A DNA stretch of 64,000 bases from assembly GCF_016925535.1 (NCBI RefSeq), contig NZ_CP070496.1:3596001-3660000 (forward strand). The letters run 5' to 3'. The number at the start of each line of letters is the position of its first letter. The stretch's first letter is position 1. The notes under the pieces are model-generated. The model was not told where the DNA came from and made no database searches. It saw nothing but the letters and a program-made list of their open reading frames with translations. The stretch is from Natronoglycomyces albus (GTDB lineage Bacteria > Actinomycetota > Actinomycetes > Mycobacteriales > Micromonosporaceae). This document shows, piece by piece, positions 8,724 to 16,323 of this stretch. A program made the position numbers and the translations under genes.

Positions 8724-9113
8724 CTACCACGGAACTTTGCGGTAGTCAGTGCAAGAGTCGGGAAGCAGCGTCCTATTCAGGCACGTGTTGTGGCGGTCGA
8801 TACCCGCCTCATAGAGGCCGGACTCGGCGCATGAACCCTTACCGCCGGTGGTTTCGATGCGTTTGCGAACGCTGTCGTTGCGAACGTAAAAATTGGAATA
8901 TACATCCCAGCCGTCCCAAGAGGTGTCACAGACTCGTACACCACGCTTGTTGCCGTACGTTTCGGAATATCCGTCCGCGCTTTGGAGTGACACGGCTCCA
9001 TCGACTGATCCGGAGACGAGTAGTTGCTCGGCTGCTGCGGGGGTAACGGCTCCCATCACTCCCAGAGCAGTCACCGATATAAGGGCAGCTTGAAGCCAGC
9101 GTTTGGCCTTCAT
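8724..9113 (-). CDS. Secreted lactococcin-972-like peptide, paralogue 2
   Basis: A 129-residue precursor starting at the ATG at 9113, 11 nt after AAAGGA; an upstream in-frame TTG at 9122 is only 2 nt from that site and less likely. A signal peptide (MKAKRWLQAALISVTALGVM then GAVTPAAA) is predicted to be cut after Ala-Ala-Ala at about residue 28. The mature part has four cysteines (VRVC, GSC, NTC, DSC) and the centre WDVYSNFYVRNDS, similar to the YSNY centre of lactococcin 972-type peptides. It is the first gene of the minus-strand ABC cassette and has the full form of the conserved leader. It could be a bacteriocin, a signalling protein or another secreted factor; the family call is tentative. 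Confidence 0.65.
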   Translation of the reverse strand: MKAKRWLQAALISVTALGVMGAVTPAAAEQLLVSGSVDGAVSLQSADGYSETYGNKRGVRVCDTSWDGWDVYSNFYVRNDSVRKRIETTGGKGSCAESGLYEAGIDRHNTCLNRTLLPDSCTDYRKVPW

Positions 9114-9124
9114 TTGGTACAATG

Positions 9125-9197
9125 TCCTTTCATTGTTAAGTCCCCCGTGAATGAGGGATTGATAGTGGGGTGGGCGGTATCCGTTGTGGAAGGCGAT
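9125..9197 (-). promoter_or_regulatory. Conserved leader upstream of peptide paralogue 2
   Basis: This is the second copy of the two-block leader: 9125-9144 (20 bp, one mismatch to 5631-5650) and 9173-9197 (25 bp, one mismatch to 5673-5697). As the first gene of the cassette follows it, the distal block is a good candidate for the operon promoter or a regulator site. The rest of the gap up to 9521 has no supportable gene. Confidence 0.6.
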
Positions 9198-9521
9198 TAC
9201 CGCTCACTTCTTTAGGAAAGTATCATATCTATTGCTCTGAGTCACTCCATGCCGGTTTGTCCGGTTTTTGGCCGCTGTCCTATAGGGAATCCGCAAGCTG
9301 AACAGGCAATCATGGTTCATTCGCCCACCAGCATGGCCGCTCGGGGTCGTTGAGCCTTTTCGAAAGCGCACGGTCAAGGCCGCACAAGGCAACTTAAGCT
9401 CCGTGGCAGCTAGCGCCGAAGGTGCCATTTGCGCAAGTCTCGAAGCTCTCCAGGGTGCGAAGACCCCCTCTAACGGTACGGTTAATGAGAACCCCCTCCG
9501 TGAGGCGTTTGGAGTCCGGCC

Positions 9522-9779
9522 ATGGGAACTAGTGACGCATCCTCCAACAGGTCTTTTCCCAACCCCGTTCAACCTGGAGACATCACCCTCGCGCAGGTCG
9601 ATTCCCTTCAAGCTCAGTCCGACGACGTCGCTCATATGCTCACATCGATTCTCGCCGAAGAAACCTTCGACTATCTGCCCATCGAGTTGTCGAATGACTT
9701 CCTGGCCGCCAAGATCAAAAACGACAGCCTGGTACGCATGATCAGCCAGCTGCGTAAAACCCTAGAGGAAGAGCCATAA
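9522..9779 (+). CDS. Small type VII secretion-associated protein
   Basis: An 85-residue, acidic, mostly helical protein; the ATG at 9522 follows GGAG at 6-9 nt. The C-terminal half (EETFDYLPIELSNDFLAAK onward) is nearly identical to that of the 4367-4612 protein. It heads a plus-strand cluster with a coiled-coil protein (4 nt downstream), an EspC-like protein and a WXG-containing Gly/Ser-rich protein that ends against a mycosin gene. That context suggests a substrate or partner of type VII secretion. It has neither a W-x-G nor a Y-x3-D/E motif, so a chaperone-like or structural role is as likely as export. Confidence 0.75.
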   Translation: MGTSDASSNRSFPNPVQPGDITLAQVDSLQAQSDDVAHMLTSILAEETFDYLPIELSNDFLAAKIKNDSLVRMISQLRKTLEEEP

Positions 9780-9841
9780 CCCCATGTCTGGCCACGAACC
9801 CCCCTCCGCCGAATCGATAGACGAGCTCCGGCTGCGCCTGG
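9652..9841 (+). repeat. Direct repeat A, copy 2 (partner 4485-4674)
   Basis: Second copy of the 190-bp repeat, including the 4-nt intergenic gap and the first codons of the next gene. Beyond 9841 the two loci diverge because 894 bp are missing from the first locus. Confidence 0.9.
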
Positions 9842-10050
9842 AACGACAGCTGCTATCCATAGACGAGGCCATCGCCACCGCTTCCGAAGGCCGCAAGAAC
9901 TTCGAAAGCATGATCGATGAAGACTCCCCGGTCGAGATGTTCAACGCGACCCTACGAAACAGCCTGGAGAACATCAACCGCTTCACCAAGCATCTCTACC
10001 AACTACGCCAACGGGTCTACCAAGAGCTCAACGCATTGCAAAAGCATTGA
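9784..10050 (+). CDS. Small coiled-coil type VII-associated protein
   Basis: An 88-residue protein predicted to be almost all helix, with heptad-like leucines through LRLRLERQLLSIDEAIATA and a C-terminal helix rich in Arg, Gln and Leu. It begins 4 nt after the previous stop, so the pair is translationally coupled. The size and two-helix appearance are similar to WXG100 proteins, but there is no W-x-G in the turn, so membership in that family is not claimed. Its first 19 codons survive as the start of the chimeric gene at 4617. The next 429 bp hold no gene. Confidence 0.72.
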   Translation: MSGHEPPSAESIDELRLRLERQLLSIDEAIATASEGRKNFESMIDEDSPVEMFNATLRNSLENINRFTKHLYQLRQRVYQELNALQKH

Positions 10051-10429
10051 GGGGCATTCGGATGGCTGGCACAGGACTTGGGATGTGCCCTTCATTGAGT
10101 TGGTGCCCCAGCCAGAGGACGATGAAGAGGTCGCCGGGTTCGGAAACCTTCGGCACGACGTTCCATCGGGCCCAACTAACTCTTCGTGAACGTGGCGCAC
10201 TCGCGTTCGAGGTAAGCCAGTCGCCATGGTGCCCCGGACATTGAGAAACCTACGCCCGGTTCACCTCTGGTCACTGTGGTAACACCGTGTCGTCAACGTG
10301 ACGCAATCGAGTGAGACTGGCACATTCTCGACCAGATATTCTTTGCACGGTTCGGTAAGATTGGTTTCTGAAAATTATCGTGCCCCTTGCTTGAATAAAC
10401 GCCGTTGGGGCGTAGTCACAATCTAAATT

Positions 10430-10452
10430 CGCCAGCCTGCCCCAGGCTGGCG
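10430..10452 (+). promoter_or_regulatory. Perfect hairpin in the leader of the EspC-like gene
   Basis: A 10-bp perfect stem (10430-10439 with 10443-10452) closed by a CCC loop lies 27 nt before the ATG at 10480 and 12 nt before its GAGGAG site. No T-run follows, so a factor-independent terminator is unlikely; an mRNA 5' stabiliser, attenuator or protein-binding hairpin fits better. The rest of the 10051-10479 gap shows no supportable gene and probably contains the promoter for the downstream pair. Confidence 0.55.
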
Positions 10453-10479
10453 TTGATCCTGGTTGAGGAGATTTCACCG

Positions 10480-10989
10480 ATGGTCCTGACCCCTATGGCC
10501 GATGGTGGTGGAGCCGCTTCCGGTAGCTCCGCTATCCAAAGCGCCGTCGCGAAAGCGGCATTGTATGTGGAGCCGCTGGAACTCGAAGAGTTCGCCGCCC
10601 GCGCGGCCGAGCTCGAGGAAGCCATTAGCAACGTAGTCGGGCTGCTGTCGCAGCAGCGCGGATTCATGATGCCTGGTATGCGGGCCTTCTCAATGCCCTC
10701 AGTGACCACCTTCGACGGGGAAAATCTCCAGCTGGGAGCTTTTGAAGAGGCCGTGAAGTGTCGGGAGGCGTTCCGCGAGGGCTTCTACAAGCCCACCGTC
10801 ATCGAGGTCAATAAGGTCGGCAATGGTCACCATGTATCGGGCGAGGTTGCCCGCCGCACCTGCGCCAACTATCGAAACTCCGATGGCGACATCGCCATGG
10901 ACACCCAGACCCTAGAGCGAGAAATCGACGAAGCTGGCCGCGACGCCGACAGTGCCTTTGGCGCCGATAGCCCCGGAACGCAGGGTTAG
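10480..10989 (+). CDS. EspC/WXG100-like type VII secretion substrate
   Basis: A 169-residue protein from the ATG at 10480, preceded by GAGGAG at 10465-10470; the longer open frame to 10405 has no ribosome site. Helical segments (LELEEFAARAAELEEAIS) are followed by a second conserved part, EVARRTCANYRNSDGDIA. This contains Y-R-N-S-D, which matches the Y-x3-D/E signal of type VII substrates, in the pattern A-x2-Y-x3-D-x2-A seen in EspC-like proteins. It lies 9 nt upstream of the WXG protein gene, so the two may be co-expressed and co-secreted partners. The part from residue 86 onward is duplicated in the chimera at 4617-4958. The family call is by motif and context. Confidence 0.75.
   Translation: MVLTPMADGGGAASGSSAIQSAVAKAALYVEPLELEEFAARAAELEEAISNVVGLLSQQRGFMMPGMRAFSMPSVTTFDGENLQLGAFEEAVKCREAFREGFYKPTVIEVNKVGNGHHVSGEVARRTCANYRNSDGDIAMDTQTLEREIDEAGRDADSAFGADSPGTQG
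10732..10932 (+). repeat. Direct repeat B, copy 2 (partner 4671-4871)
   Basis: Second copy of the 201-bp repeat, encoding the C-terminal half of the EspC-like protein including its Y-x3-D motif. Identity stops at 10932, in the codon after the shared REIDE. Confidence 0.88.
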
Positions 10990-10998
10990 GAGCACCTG

Positions 10999-12267
10999 AT
11001 GGCTACCAATGATTACATCGCCAAGTACAACCAGTACAGCTTCGAACAGTTGTGGTCGATGCTGTTCACCGACGCCGATCCCACCAGTGTGGCCATGGCC
11101 GCGCTGCCGTGGAAGAGCGTCCGCGAAACCCTGGAGGACGCCAACAACCGCGTGGCCTCCAGCGTTAGTCGGCTGATGCAGGGCTGGCAAGGCGAGGCGG
11201 CCGACGAGTTCGCCGACCGGATGGACAAGCTGAGCGAGTTCTCGTCAAGACTTGCCGGGTACATCGAGGAAACCGAGGCCAAGAGCATCCCCTTGTTGTC
11301 TGCGGCGCTAAAGGAAGCCCGGGAAAAGGCGGAGTCGTATCCGTTCAATGCCTCGCGGATGTCGTATGAGGAGTGGAAGGCGTCTCGCCCGCCTTGGGAA
11401 ATGGACGACCGGGCCCATTATGAGAACGAGCAGCGCAAAGAGCGGCTATTGATGGCCAGCTACGTGGGAAAACTTGCCGAAACATACGACGAGGTAAGCG
11501 ACAGATTCGACACAGAGCCTCCCCCAAAGCCCGCTCCGGGTACTCCGGGGGAGAATGCTCCATCGCCCGGCGGACCGCTGTTCGGTAATGACGGCTTGAA
11601 TGGACGTTCGGACGGTTCTCCGGCAGTCATCGCCTCGAATAGCGGTTCGACGGGGTCAATGGGTTCCACAGGATCGAGTAGTGGCCCTGTTCTTCCGGCC
11701 GGTTCGGGCGCAATTGGCGCAACCGACGGTGTTGATTGGCAACTGTCGGGCGAGGGCGACGCCGATGAATCTGGGGCAGGTCTGTACGCGGGCACCGCTG
11801 GCCCCGCAGCTGGTCCGGCTGGCGGTGGGGTTGGTTCGATTGCCGGTGCTTCAAGCGGATCTATCGCTACCGGTGCCGGGGCGGCGGCTATTGGGGTTGC
11901 CGGTTCGGGTTCAGCCGCCTCGACGGCCAGCACTCGCGGGGGTTCCACGGGCTCTCGCGTCGGTCCGGGCGGTACCACAGCCTCCTCTACTGCCGCAGGC
12001 AAAGGCACTGCGGCGGTTATGGGCCGTGGAGGGGCCGGTACCGGTCGTCCGGGTGCGGGCATGATGGGTGCCGCTGGTGGGCGTCCCGGTGAGTCCGGGG
12101 AGGAAACCGAGGGTGGCCCGGAGAACTGGCTGACCGAACAAGACTTCGACTGGACCGCATTCGACCCGAACTCAGGTCCGGCCGATGATTACGATCCGAA
12201 AGCGATTCGTGAGTGGGAACGTATGTATGACGCATGGATGGCCCGCAAAGCACAAGCCACGGAATGA
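10999..12267 (+). CDS. WXG-domain, Gly/Ser-rich type VII secretion substrate (PPE/EspB-like)
   Basis: A 422-residue protein. The N-terminal 160 residues form a helical domain with the W-x-G turn (GWQGEAADEF, W63-Q-G65), as in WXG100 and PPE-type substrates. Residues from about 170 to 365 are a low-complexity linker rich in Gly, Ser, Ala and Thr. A conserved acidic tail (WLTEQDFDWTAFDPNSG) closes it. The architecture resembles EspB/PPE-like exported proteins that assemble outside the cell. The ATG at 10999 follows GGAG. It is the last gene before a strong terminator and converges on the mycosin. No EccB/C/D/E machinery lies in the window, so secretion must depend on a core system encoded elsewhere. 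Confidence 0.82.
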   Translation: MATNDYIAKYNQYSFEQLWSMLFTDADPTSVAMAALPWKSVRETLEDANNRVASSVSRLMQGWQGEAADEFADRMDKLSEFSSRLAGYIEETEAKSIPLLSAALKEAREKAESYPFNASRMSYEEWKASRPPWEMDDRAHYENEQRKERLLMASYVGKLAETYDEVSDRFDTEPPPKPAPGTPGENAPSPGGPLFGNDGLNGRSDGSPAVIASNSGSTGSMGSTGSSSGPVLPAGSGAIGATDGVDWQLSGEGDADESGAGLYAGTAGPAAGPAGGGVGSIAGASSGSIATGAGAAAIGVAGSGSAASTASTRGGSTGSRVGPGGTTASSTAAGKGTAAVMGRGGAGTGRPGAGMMGAAGGRPGESGEETEGGPENWLTEQDFDWTAFDPNSGPADDYDPKAIREWERMYDAWMARKAQATE

Positions 12268-12275
12268 ACATTGTT

Positions 12276-12317
12276 AGAGGTGGGCCCGGTGACCTTACGG
12301 TCACCGGGCCCACCTCT
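12276..12317. terminator. Perfect bidirectional intrinsic terminator
   Basis: A 19-bp perfect stem (12276-12294 with 12299-12317) with a TTAC loop, flanked by A/T-containing bases on both sides, sits in the 58-bp gap between two convergent genes. It should stop transcription from both directions. Confidence 0.88.
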
Positions 12318-12325
12318 CTTGTGGC

Positions 12326-13591
12326 TTAGTACTGTGGCGGGTGGCTGCTGCCTTGTTGGCCCGGATACTGGGGCCATGGCGCATACGCCTGCGGTTGTTG
12401 TCGGGCTTCCTTGCGTTTCTTGAGCACCAAGAAGATCGTCACCGCGATGATGTCGAGCACGATGAACCCCACCAGCAACCAAAAGACCAGCGGGCTCAAC
12501 CCCAAAATCCGATCATCGGGCGCAGCCCCCACCGGGCCAGCCGCCTCAGGCGAAGCTGTGGGCTCCTCTTCAGCCTCCTGACTGGCACCAGACTCACCCA
12601 TCGGATACCCCAAGGGATTCTCACTGACCGTATCGATACCTTCAGCAGCCACCGCCGCACCAGCATCAATCAGACCATGCCCAAACTGATCCGCAGGCCC
12701 AATATCAACAGCAGTACCCAACATCCGCGCAATCGCATTATTAGCATCAATATCGGAATCAGAAGCCAGCACTAGAGCTGCGACTCCGCCGATAAGACCA
12801 ACCGTCAACGACGTACCCCAGAACTGTCGATAGAGCGGATGATCGTCCTCTTGCCAGATGGTCGTGTCAGCGGCTGTGATGTCCGCTGCCGGACCAGCCG
12901 CATCGATATGCGGACCGGTCGTTGAGTCCACATACAGTTCGCCATTGACATCCGTACCCGACACAGCCAATATCCCATCGGTCGCAGCAGGGTGGAACTT
13001 ATCAGCATCAGGATCGTTCCCGGCGGCTGCCAGGACAAGCACATCGTTGTCAACCGCATACTGATACGCCTCAAGGTCGACATCGTAGATTCCGTTGGAA
13101 CCGAATGGAAGCACTAGAACGTCGGCACCATTATCCACAGCCCAACGAATCTCACTGTCGATCGGCGCAGGCGGAAGATCGACGGTTTCAAATTGGTCAA
13201 AGCGTCCATGGGTAGTCTTGACTGGCATCAAAGTGGCTTCCGGAGCCACGGCCAGCACCAATGACGAGACCAACGTTCCGTGACCGTCCTGGTCGTGAAA
13301 GGCATCGTCCTCACTATCGAAGGTGCTGTACCCCTCATGGACGTTCTTGTCTTCAAAATACGGGTGCGAGGCGTCTAGACCGGTATCGAGCACCGCCACC
13401 GTGATGCCTTCGCCCTGCGTGTGCTGCCAAGCCTCTTCCACGTTCAACGCATCCAACGCCCAACCACCCACCTCATCAGCATGAGCCGGAGCCGCCCCCA
13501 AAAACAACGCCGCCGAAGCTCCCAACGTGGCCGCAATAGCGGCCGCACCCCATCGAGACGCACGAGATCGCGGCCTAGCGGTCTGAGACAT
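12326..13591 (-). CDS. mycP: Mycosin, membrane-anchored subtilisin-like protease of type VII secretion
   Basis: A 421-residue S8 protease starting at the ATG at 13591, preceded by GAAAGGA; an upstream in-frame start at 13657 is not supported. A signal peptide ends at about AHA (residues 36-38). The catalytic triad is D69 (VAVLDTG), H104 (DGHGT) and S261 (WGTSLTVG), with the oxyanion Asn in AAAGND near 192. A Pro/Glu-rich linker and one membrane helix (LVFWLLVGFIVLDIIAVTI) precede a basic, proline-rich cytoplasmic tail. This is the MycP layout: extracytoplasmic protease anchored at the C-terminus, processing or stabilising ESX secretion. GTSLTVG replaces the usual GTS-[FM]-[AS]-x-P, a mild oddity. 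It converges on the substrate cluster. Confidence 0.92.
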   Translation of the reverse strand: MSQTARPRSRASRWGAAAIAATLGASAALFLGAAPAHADEVGGWALDALNVEEAWQHTQGEGITVAVLDTGLDASHPYFEDKNVHEGYSTFDSEDDAFHDQDGHGTLVSSLVLAVAPEATLMPVKTTHGRFDQFETVDLPPAPIDSEIRWAVDNGADVLVLPFGSNGIYDVDLEAYQYAVDNDVLVLAAAGNDPDADKFHPAATDGILAVSGTDVNGELYVDSTTGPHIDAAGPAADITAADTTIWQEDDHPLYRQFWGTSLTVGLIGGVAALVLASDSDIDANNAIARMLGTAVDIGPADQFGHGLIDAGAAVAAEGIDTVSENPLGYPMGESGASQEAEEEPTASPEAAGPVGAAPDDRILGLSPLVFWLLVGFIVLDIIAVTIFLVLKKRKEARQQPQAYAPWPQYPGQQGSSHPPQY

Positions 13592-14635
13592 GGCTGGGGT
13601 GTCCTTTCGCTGGGGTATATCCGCCTCAAAGCCGGTATCGCAAGCCAATGAATGCACGCTGGCGGATACCGCGAACTTCTGGACGGGAGCTCTCCGGGTG
13701 GGTGCGTAGCGCTAAAAAATGACCGGTTGCGCCTTTAACACCATACCGAGAATCGTAAGACCGCACCAAATCAACGTCCGGCCCTGCCGATCTCAGTAAG
13801 CGAACGTCGCACGATAAACCGACACAATTCCCACTGACCACGATCCCCGACGGCCCCGGTCGCCGATGAACCGAATTCAGATCGACATAGATGCCACCGG
13901 CTAACTCATCACCTCCCAGTTCATTGCATGTCGCTCCGGTCTCAACCCATGAGCAGGCTAATTCCGAGGCTTGTAGCCGTCACGTTGACTTGTTATTCCG
14001 GGCCCGATGCGAACTAACGCGTGCATGTGCTGGTGATGCAGTGTCGCCGTGGCATCGTCGTTGCTGCGGTGACGTTGCTGGTGGTGACGTGCGTTGACGG
14101 TATCGGTGTGCCGCCTGTCCTGGTGGGGTCGCCACTGTTGGATCGTTGCGGCTAGTTTGACGTCGTCGCGGCTCGCATTGGCCCGGGTTTCTGTTGTGTG
14201 GGTTGAGTTGTTGTGAAGTTATGTCCCGTCTGGTCTGGGAATGGCTGCCGTGATTCCGTGCCGGGCTAGTTGTCTGACGCCTGGTGGGAGTAACTGTGGT
14301 TGCTCTTGCGTAGAGTTCTAGGCCGGTTTGGTTTCTGCGGTGCGCGATCCGGTCTCGGTTGAGGGTTTCTCGTCTAGATCGATCTGTCCTCGGTGAGGTC
14401 CGGATATCTCATCCAGCGGGGTTCGGTGCCGTTACGGTGGGGTCATTCTTGTCCGACAGTTAGCTTGACTGTCAGGGCCACCCCAACCACAGCGATTTAC
14501 GAACACTTCCAGCATGGGTTCGTGTTGCTCACCTGGCGGGTGAGCTGCGATAGGTCTTTGGTATCGACAGGGCGGACGGTCTTTGGTGTCCAGACACCGC
14601 CACCCGGTCAGATCAGGTCAGGTCAGGTCACTTGG
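13592..14635. other. One-kilobase gene-poor stretch
   Basis: About 1,040 bp upstream of mycP without a convincing gene. Open frames are under 75 codons, lack ribosome sites and read as noise. The middle (14,000-14,350) is unusually rich in G and T on the plus strand. Near the end are a small palindrome (GGTGTC-CA-GACACC, 14585-14598) and three tandem GGTCA units (14616-14630) just before the stop of the next gene. The stretch may contain decayed mobile DNA but no recognisable transposase fragment. Confidence 0.5.
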
Positions 14636-15166
14636 TTACTCGGATTCAGGTTTGTGGTGTGTACACAGGTCCGGATGTGCGGCCGCGTAGGTGGTGAAGT
14701 TCTCCGCGAAACGTTTCAACCCGTAGGCGGCTTGGCCGAAGACGAGGGTTTTGATCCACCAAGCGCCCGATGGCAGCAGGTAGGCGCGCACGATGGGGTC
14801 GCCCTCGCGCGATTCCTCCCGATGTACGGCGATCGAGTCGCCCATCCAGGAGCCATACAGGTAGTAGTAATACCCATCGGAGAGAAACCGGCCGTAAAAC
14901 TTGCCCGGCTCCAGGCGTGCCCCCAACAAATCAAGCTTGGAAAACCTGCTGGTGACATTCGCCGGGGCCGGTTGCCCGTTCGCCCAGCGCACCGGAGGAC
15001 CGTTCCCCGAACCCAACACGTGAGCGTTTCCCGGACGCACCGGTTGGCCGTTAGCTGAACTTACCTGGTGGTCGTTGCCTGAGCCCATCGGTCGGCCGTT
15101 GGCCGGGTTCGTCGGCTGGTCCTCGCCGGAGCGCATCGCCGGGATACCGAGATTGCGCGGGTTCAT
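14636..15166 (-). CDS. Hypothetical protein with Asn-Gly-rich repeats
   Basis: A 176-residue protein. I chose the ATG at 15166, which overlaps the stop of the upstream gene as ATGA (15163-15166), over a longer in-frame start at 15232. Residues 18-68 are a low-complexity run of degenerate repeats built on A-N-G-x-P and G-S-G-N. The C-terminal 100 residues look folded (KFYGRFLSDGYYYYLYGSW, WIKTLVFGQAAYGLKRFAENF). There is no signal peptide or membrane helix and no family I recognise. Overlap with the upstream gene says the two products act together. The island-like setting near type VII genes hints at an accessory function, without further support. Confidence 0.6.
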   Translation of the reverse strand: MNPRNLGIPAMRSGEDQPTNPANGRPMGSGNDHQVSSANGQPVRPGNAHVLGSGNGPPVRWANGQPAPANVTSRFSKLDLLGARLEPGKFYGRFLSDGYYYYLYGSWMGDSIAVHREESREGDPIVRAYLLPSGAWWIKTLVFGQAAYGLKRFAENFTTYAAAHPDLCTHHKPESE

Positions 15167-15621
15167 GACGCACCGCCCAGCAAAGACTCGGCCAGGTTTT
15201 GCGACACCTGGTTGAGGATGGCGTCCTTCCACTCAGGTGAACGGGCCAGAAACGGCGTCTCCCAGGTGACTTCACCCAACTGGCCCCGAACCAGGGCGAT
15301 CGTGGCCACCGGAATAACCAAGGACTGACCCTGCAGGTTCAACGCCAACGCCGAACCGCGTTCCGGATGCGGCGAGACCATGTAACGACCCGGCCCAAAG
15401 GCGAACTCGACAACCTGGTTACCGGTCGTCTTCACAGGCGGCGACACAGGCGAGCCCGACGATCTCGACGACGTTGAATAGACCGTTTCCGGACTGGTCG
15501 CCTCATCAGCGCTGTGGTGTGTGGCTGCCGCATCGGCCGACTTCGCCAGATCACGACACCGGCCAACCGAGCCCGCCGCGTACGTCGGTTGAGAGGTGGC
15601 TGCGGAGATCTCATCACTCAT
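15163..15621 (-). CDS. Hypothetical protein
   Basis: A 152-residue protein. The first 65 residues are Ser/Thr/Ala-rich and probably disordered; the C-terminal part (VVEFAFGPGRYMVSPHPERG to the end) looks like a compact alpha/beta domain with LVIPVATIALVRGQ and WETPFLARSPEWKDAIL. No known family is recognised, and there is no export signal. The ATG at 15621 has a weak ribosome site. It is the first of a two-gene unit overlapping the next gene by 4 nt. Confidence 0.6.
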   Translation of the reverse strand: MSDEISAATSQPTYAAGSVGRCRDLAKSADAAATHHSADEATSPETVYSTSSRSSGSPVSPPVKTTGNQVVEFAFGPGRYMVSPHPERGSALALNLQGQSLVIPVATIALVRGQLGEVTWETPFLARSPEWKDAILNQVSQNLAESLLGGAS

Positions 15622-15738
15622 TTCACACCGCCAAAAGTCAGCACCGAAACCCGCATCTGCCTGGGCATATGCGGGTCAAAAAGGTGTGAAGATGTGGGTG
15701 TTGACTGCTCGTTTTTGGGTGTGCGGCAGCGTATGGTG

Positions 15739-15823
15739 GTTCGTAGCATTACGAACTCCGTTTCTTGATGCTGTGAGGGTGGTCCGCCGGAACATGTTTA
15801 GCGGCAAGGTCCGTCGGACCACC
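15739..15823. promoter_or_regulatory. Two inverted repeats in a gene-free gap
   Basis: A perfect 7-bp inverted repeat with a 4-nt centre (GTTCGTA 15739-15745, TACGAAC 15750-15756) is followed by a 9-bp inverted repeat with a longer loop (GGTGGTCCG 15778-15786, CGGACCACC 15815-15823). They lie 120-200 bp upstream of the divergent two-gene unit ending at 15621 and could be operator or structured leader elements. The remaining 15622-16207 region has no supportable gene. Confidence 0.4.
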
Positions 15824-16323
15824 TGTTTCCATATGAACTTGTGCGCCCCGAACCCTACGGATTCGTGAACGCGTGTGCCCCATGCGATGCCGTGCTGCAC
15901 ACGGATCACATCGGATAGTTCGGAACTATCCCCGAACAAAATCCAGAAGTCAACGACCACACGCGTTTCGGCTCGGCGTGTCGCCCAAAATTGACGAGAT
16001 CCACGCCTAAACAGAGACCGACACCACACCCCCACCGGCGTGTCAACTGGGCACAGACTAGGTTCCGCACCCAGTCGATTCCAGTTGCCTGAGTCATGAC
16101 CCCTACTGGCCACTTCCGCTTTGCGTGAACAGCGGCAATTGTCCAGTAGCGGTAAGCTATTCGACGACCACAAAACATGAGCGTTGCTCGCCCGACAGGA
16201 AGTGCCCATGCAACAAGTATCCAGTTCCCCTAGCAGTGGCTATGAAGGTCCCGCAGTCAGCTCCAACCCGGGAGACGTTGGCACCGGCCGGGGTTCGGCG
16301 TAGAACTTCACCGCCTCTATCGG

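Noticed and set aside
9204-9635. 143-codon minus-strand frame upstream of the peptide operon
   Set aside because: Overlaps the well-supported start of the 9522 gene and has no ribosome site or recognisable domain.
14393-15058. 221-codon plus-strand frame
   Set aside because: Antisense to the 14636-15166 gene, whose start is fixed by an ATGA overlap with its neighbour.
15676-16209. 177-codon minus-strand frame
   Set aside because: No ribosome site, no domain, unusual residue composition, and it crosses the palindromes and the upstream region of the EspC-like gene. A weak possibility remains.
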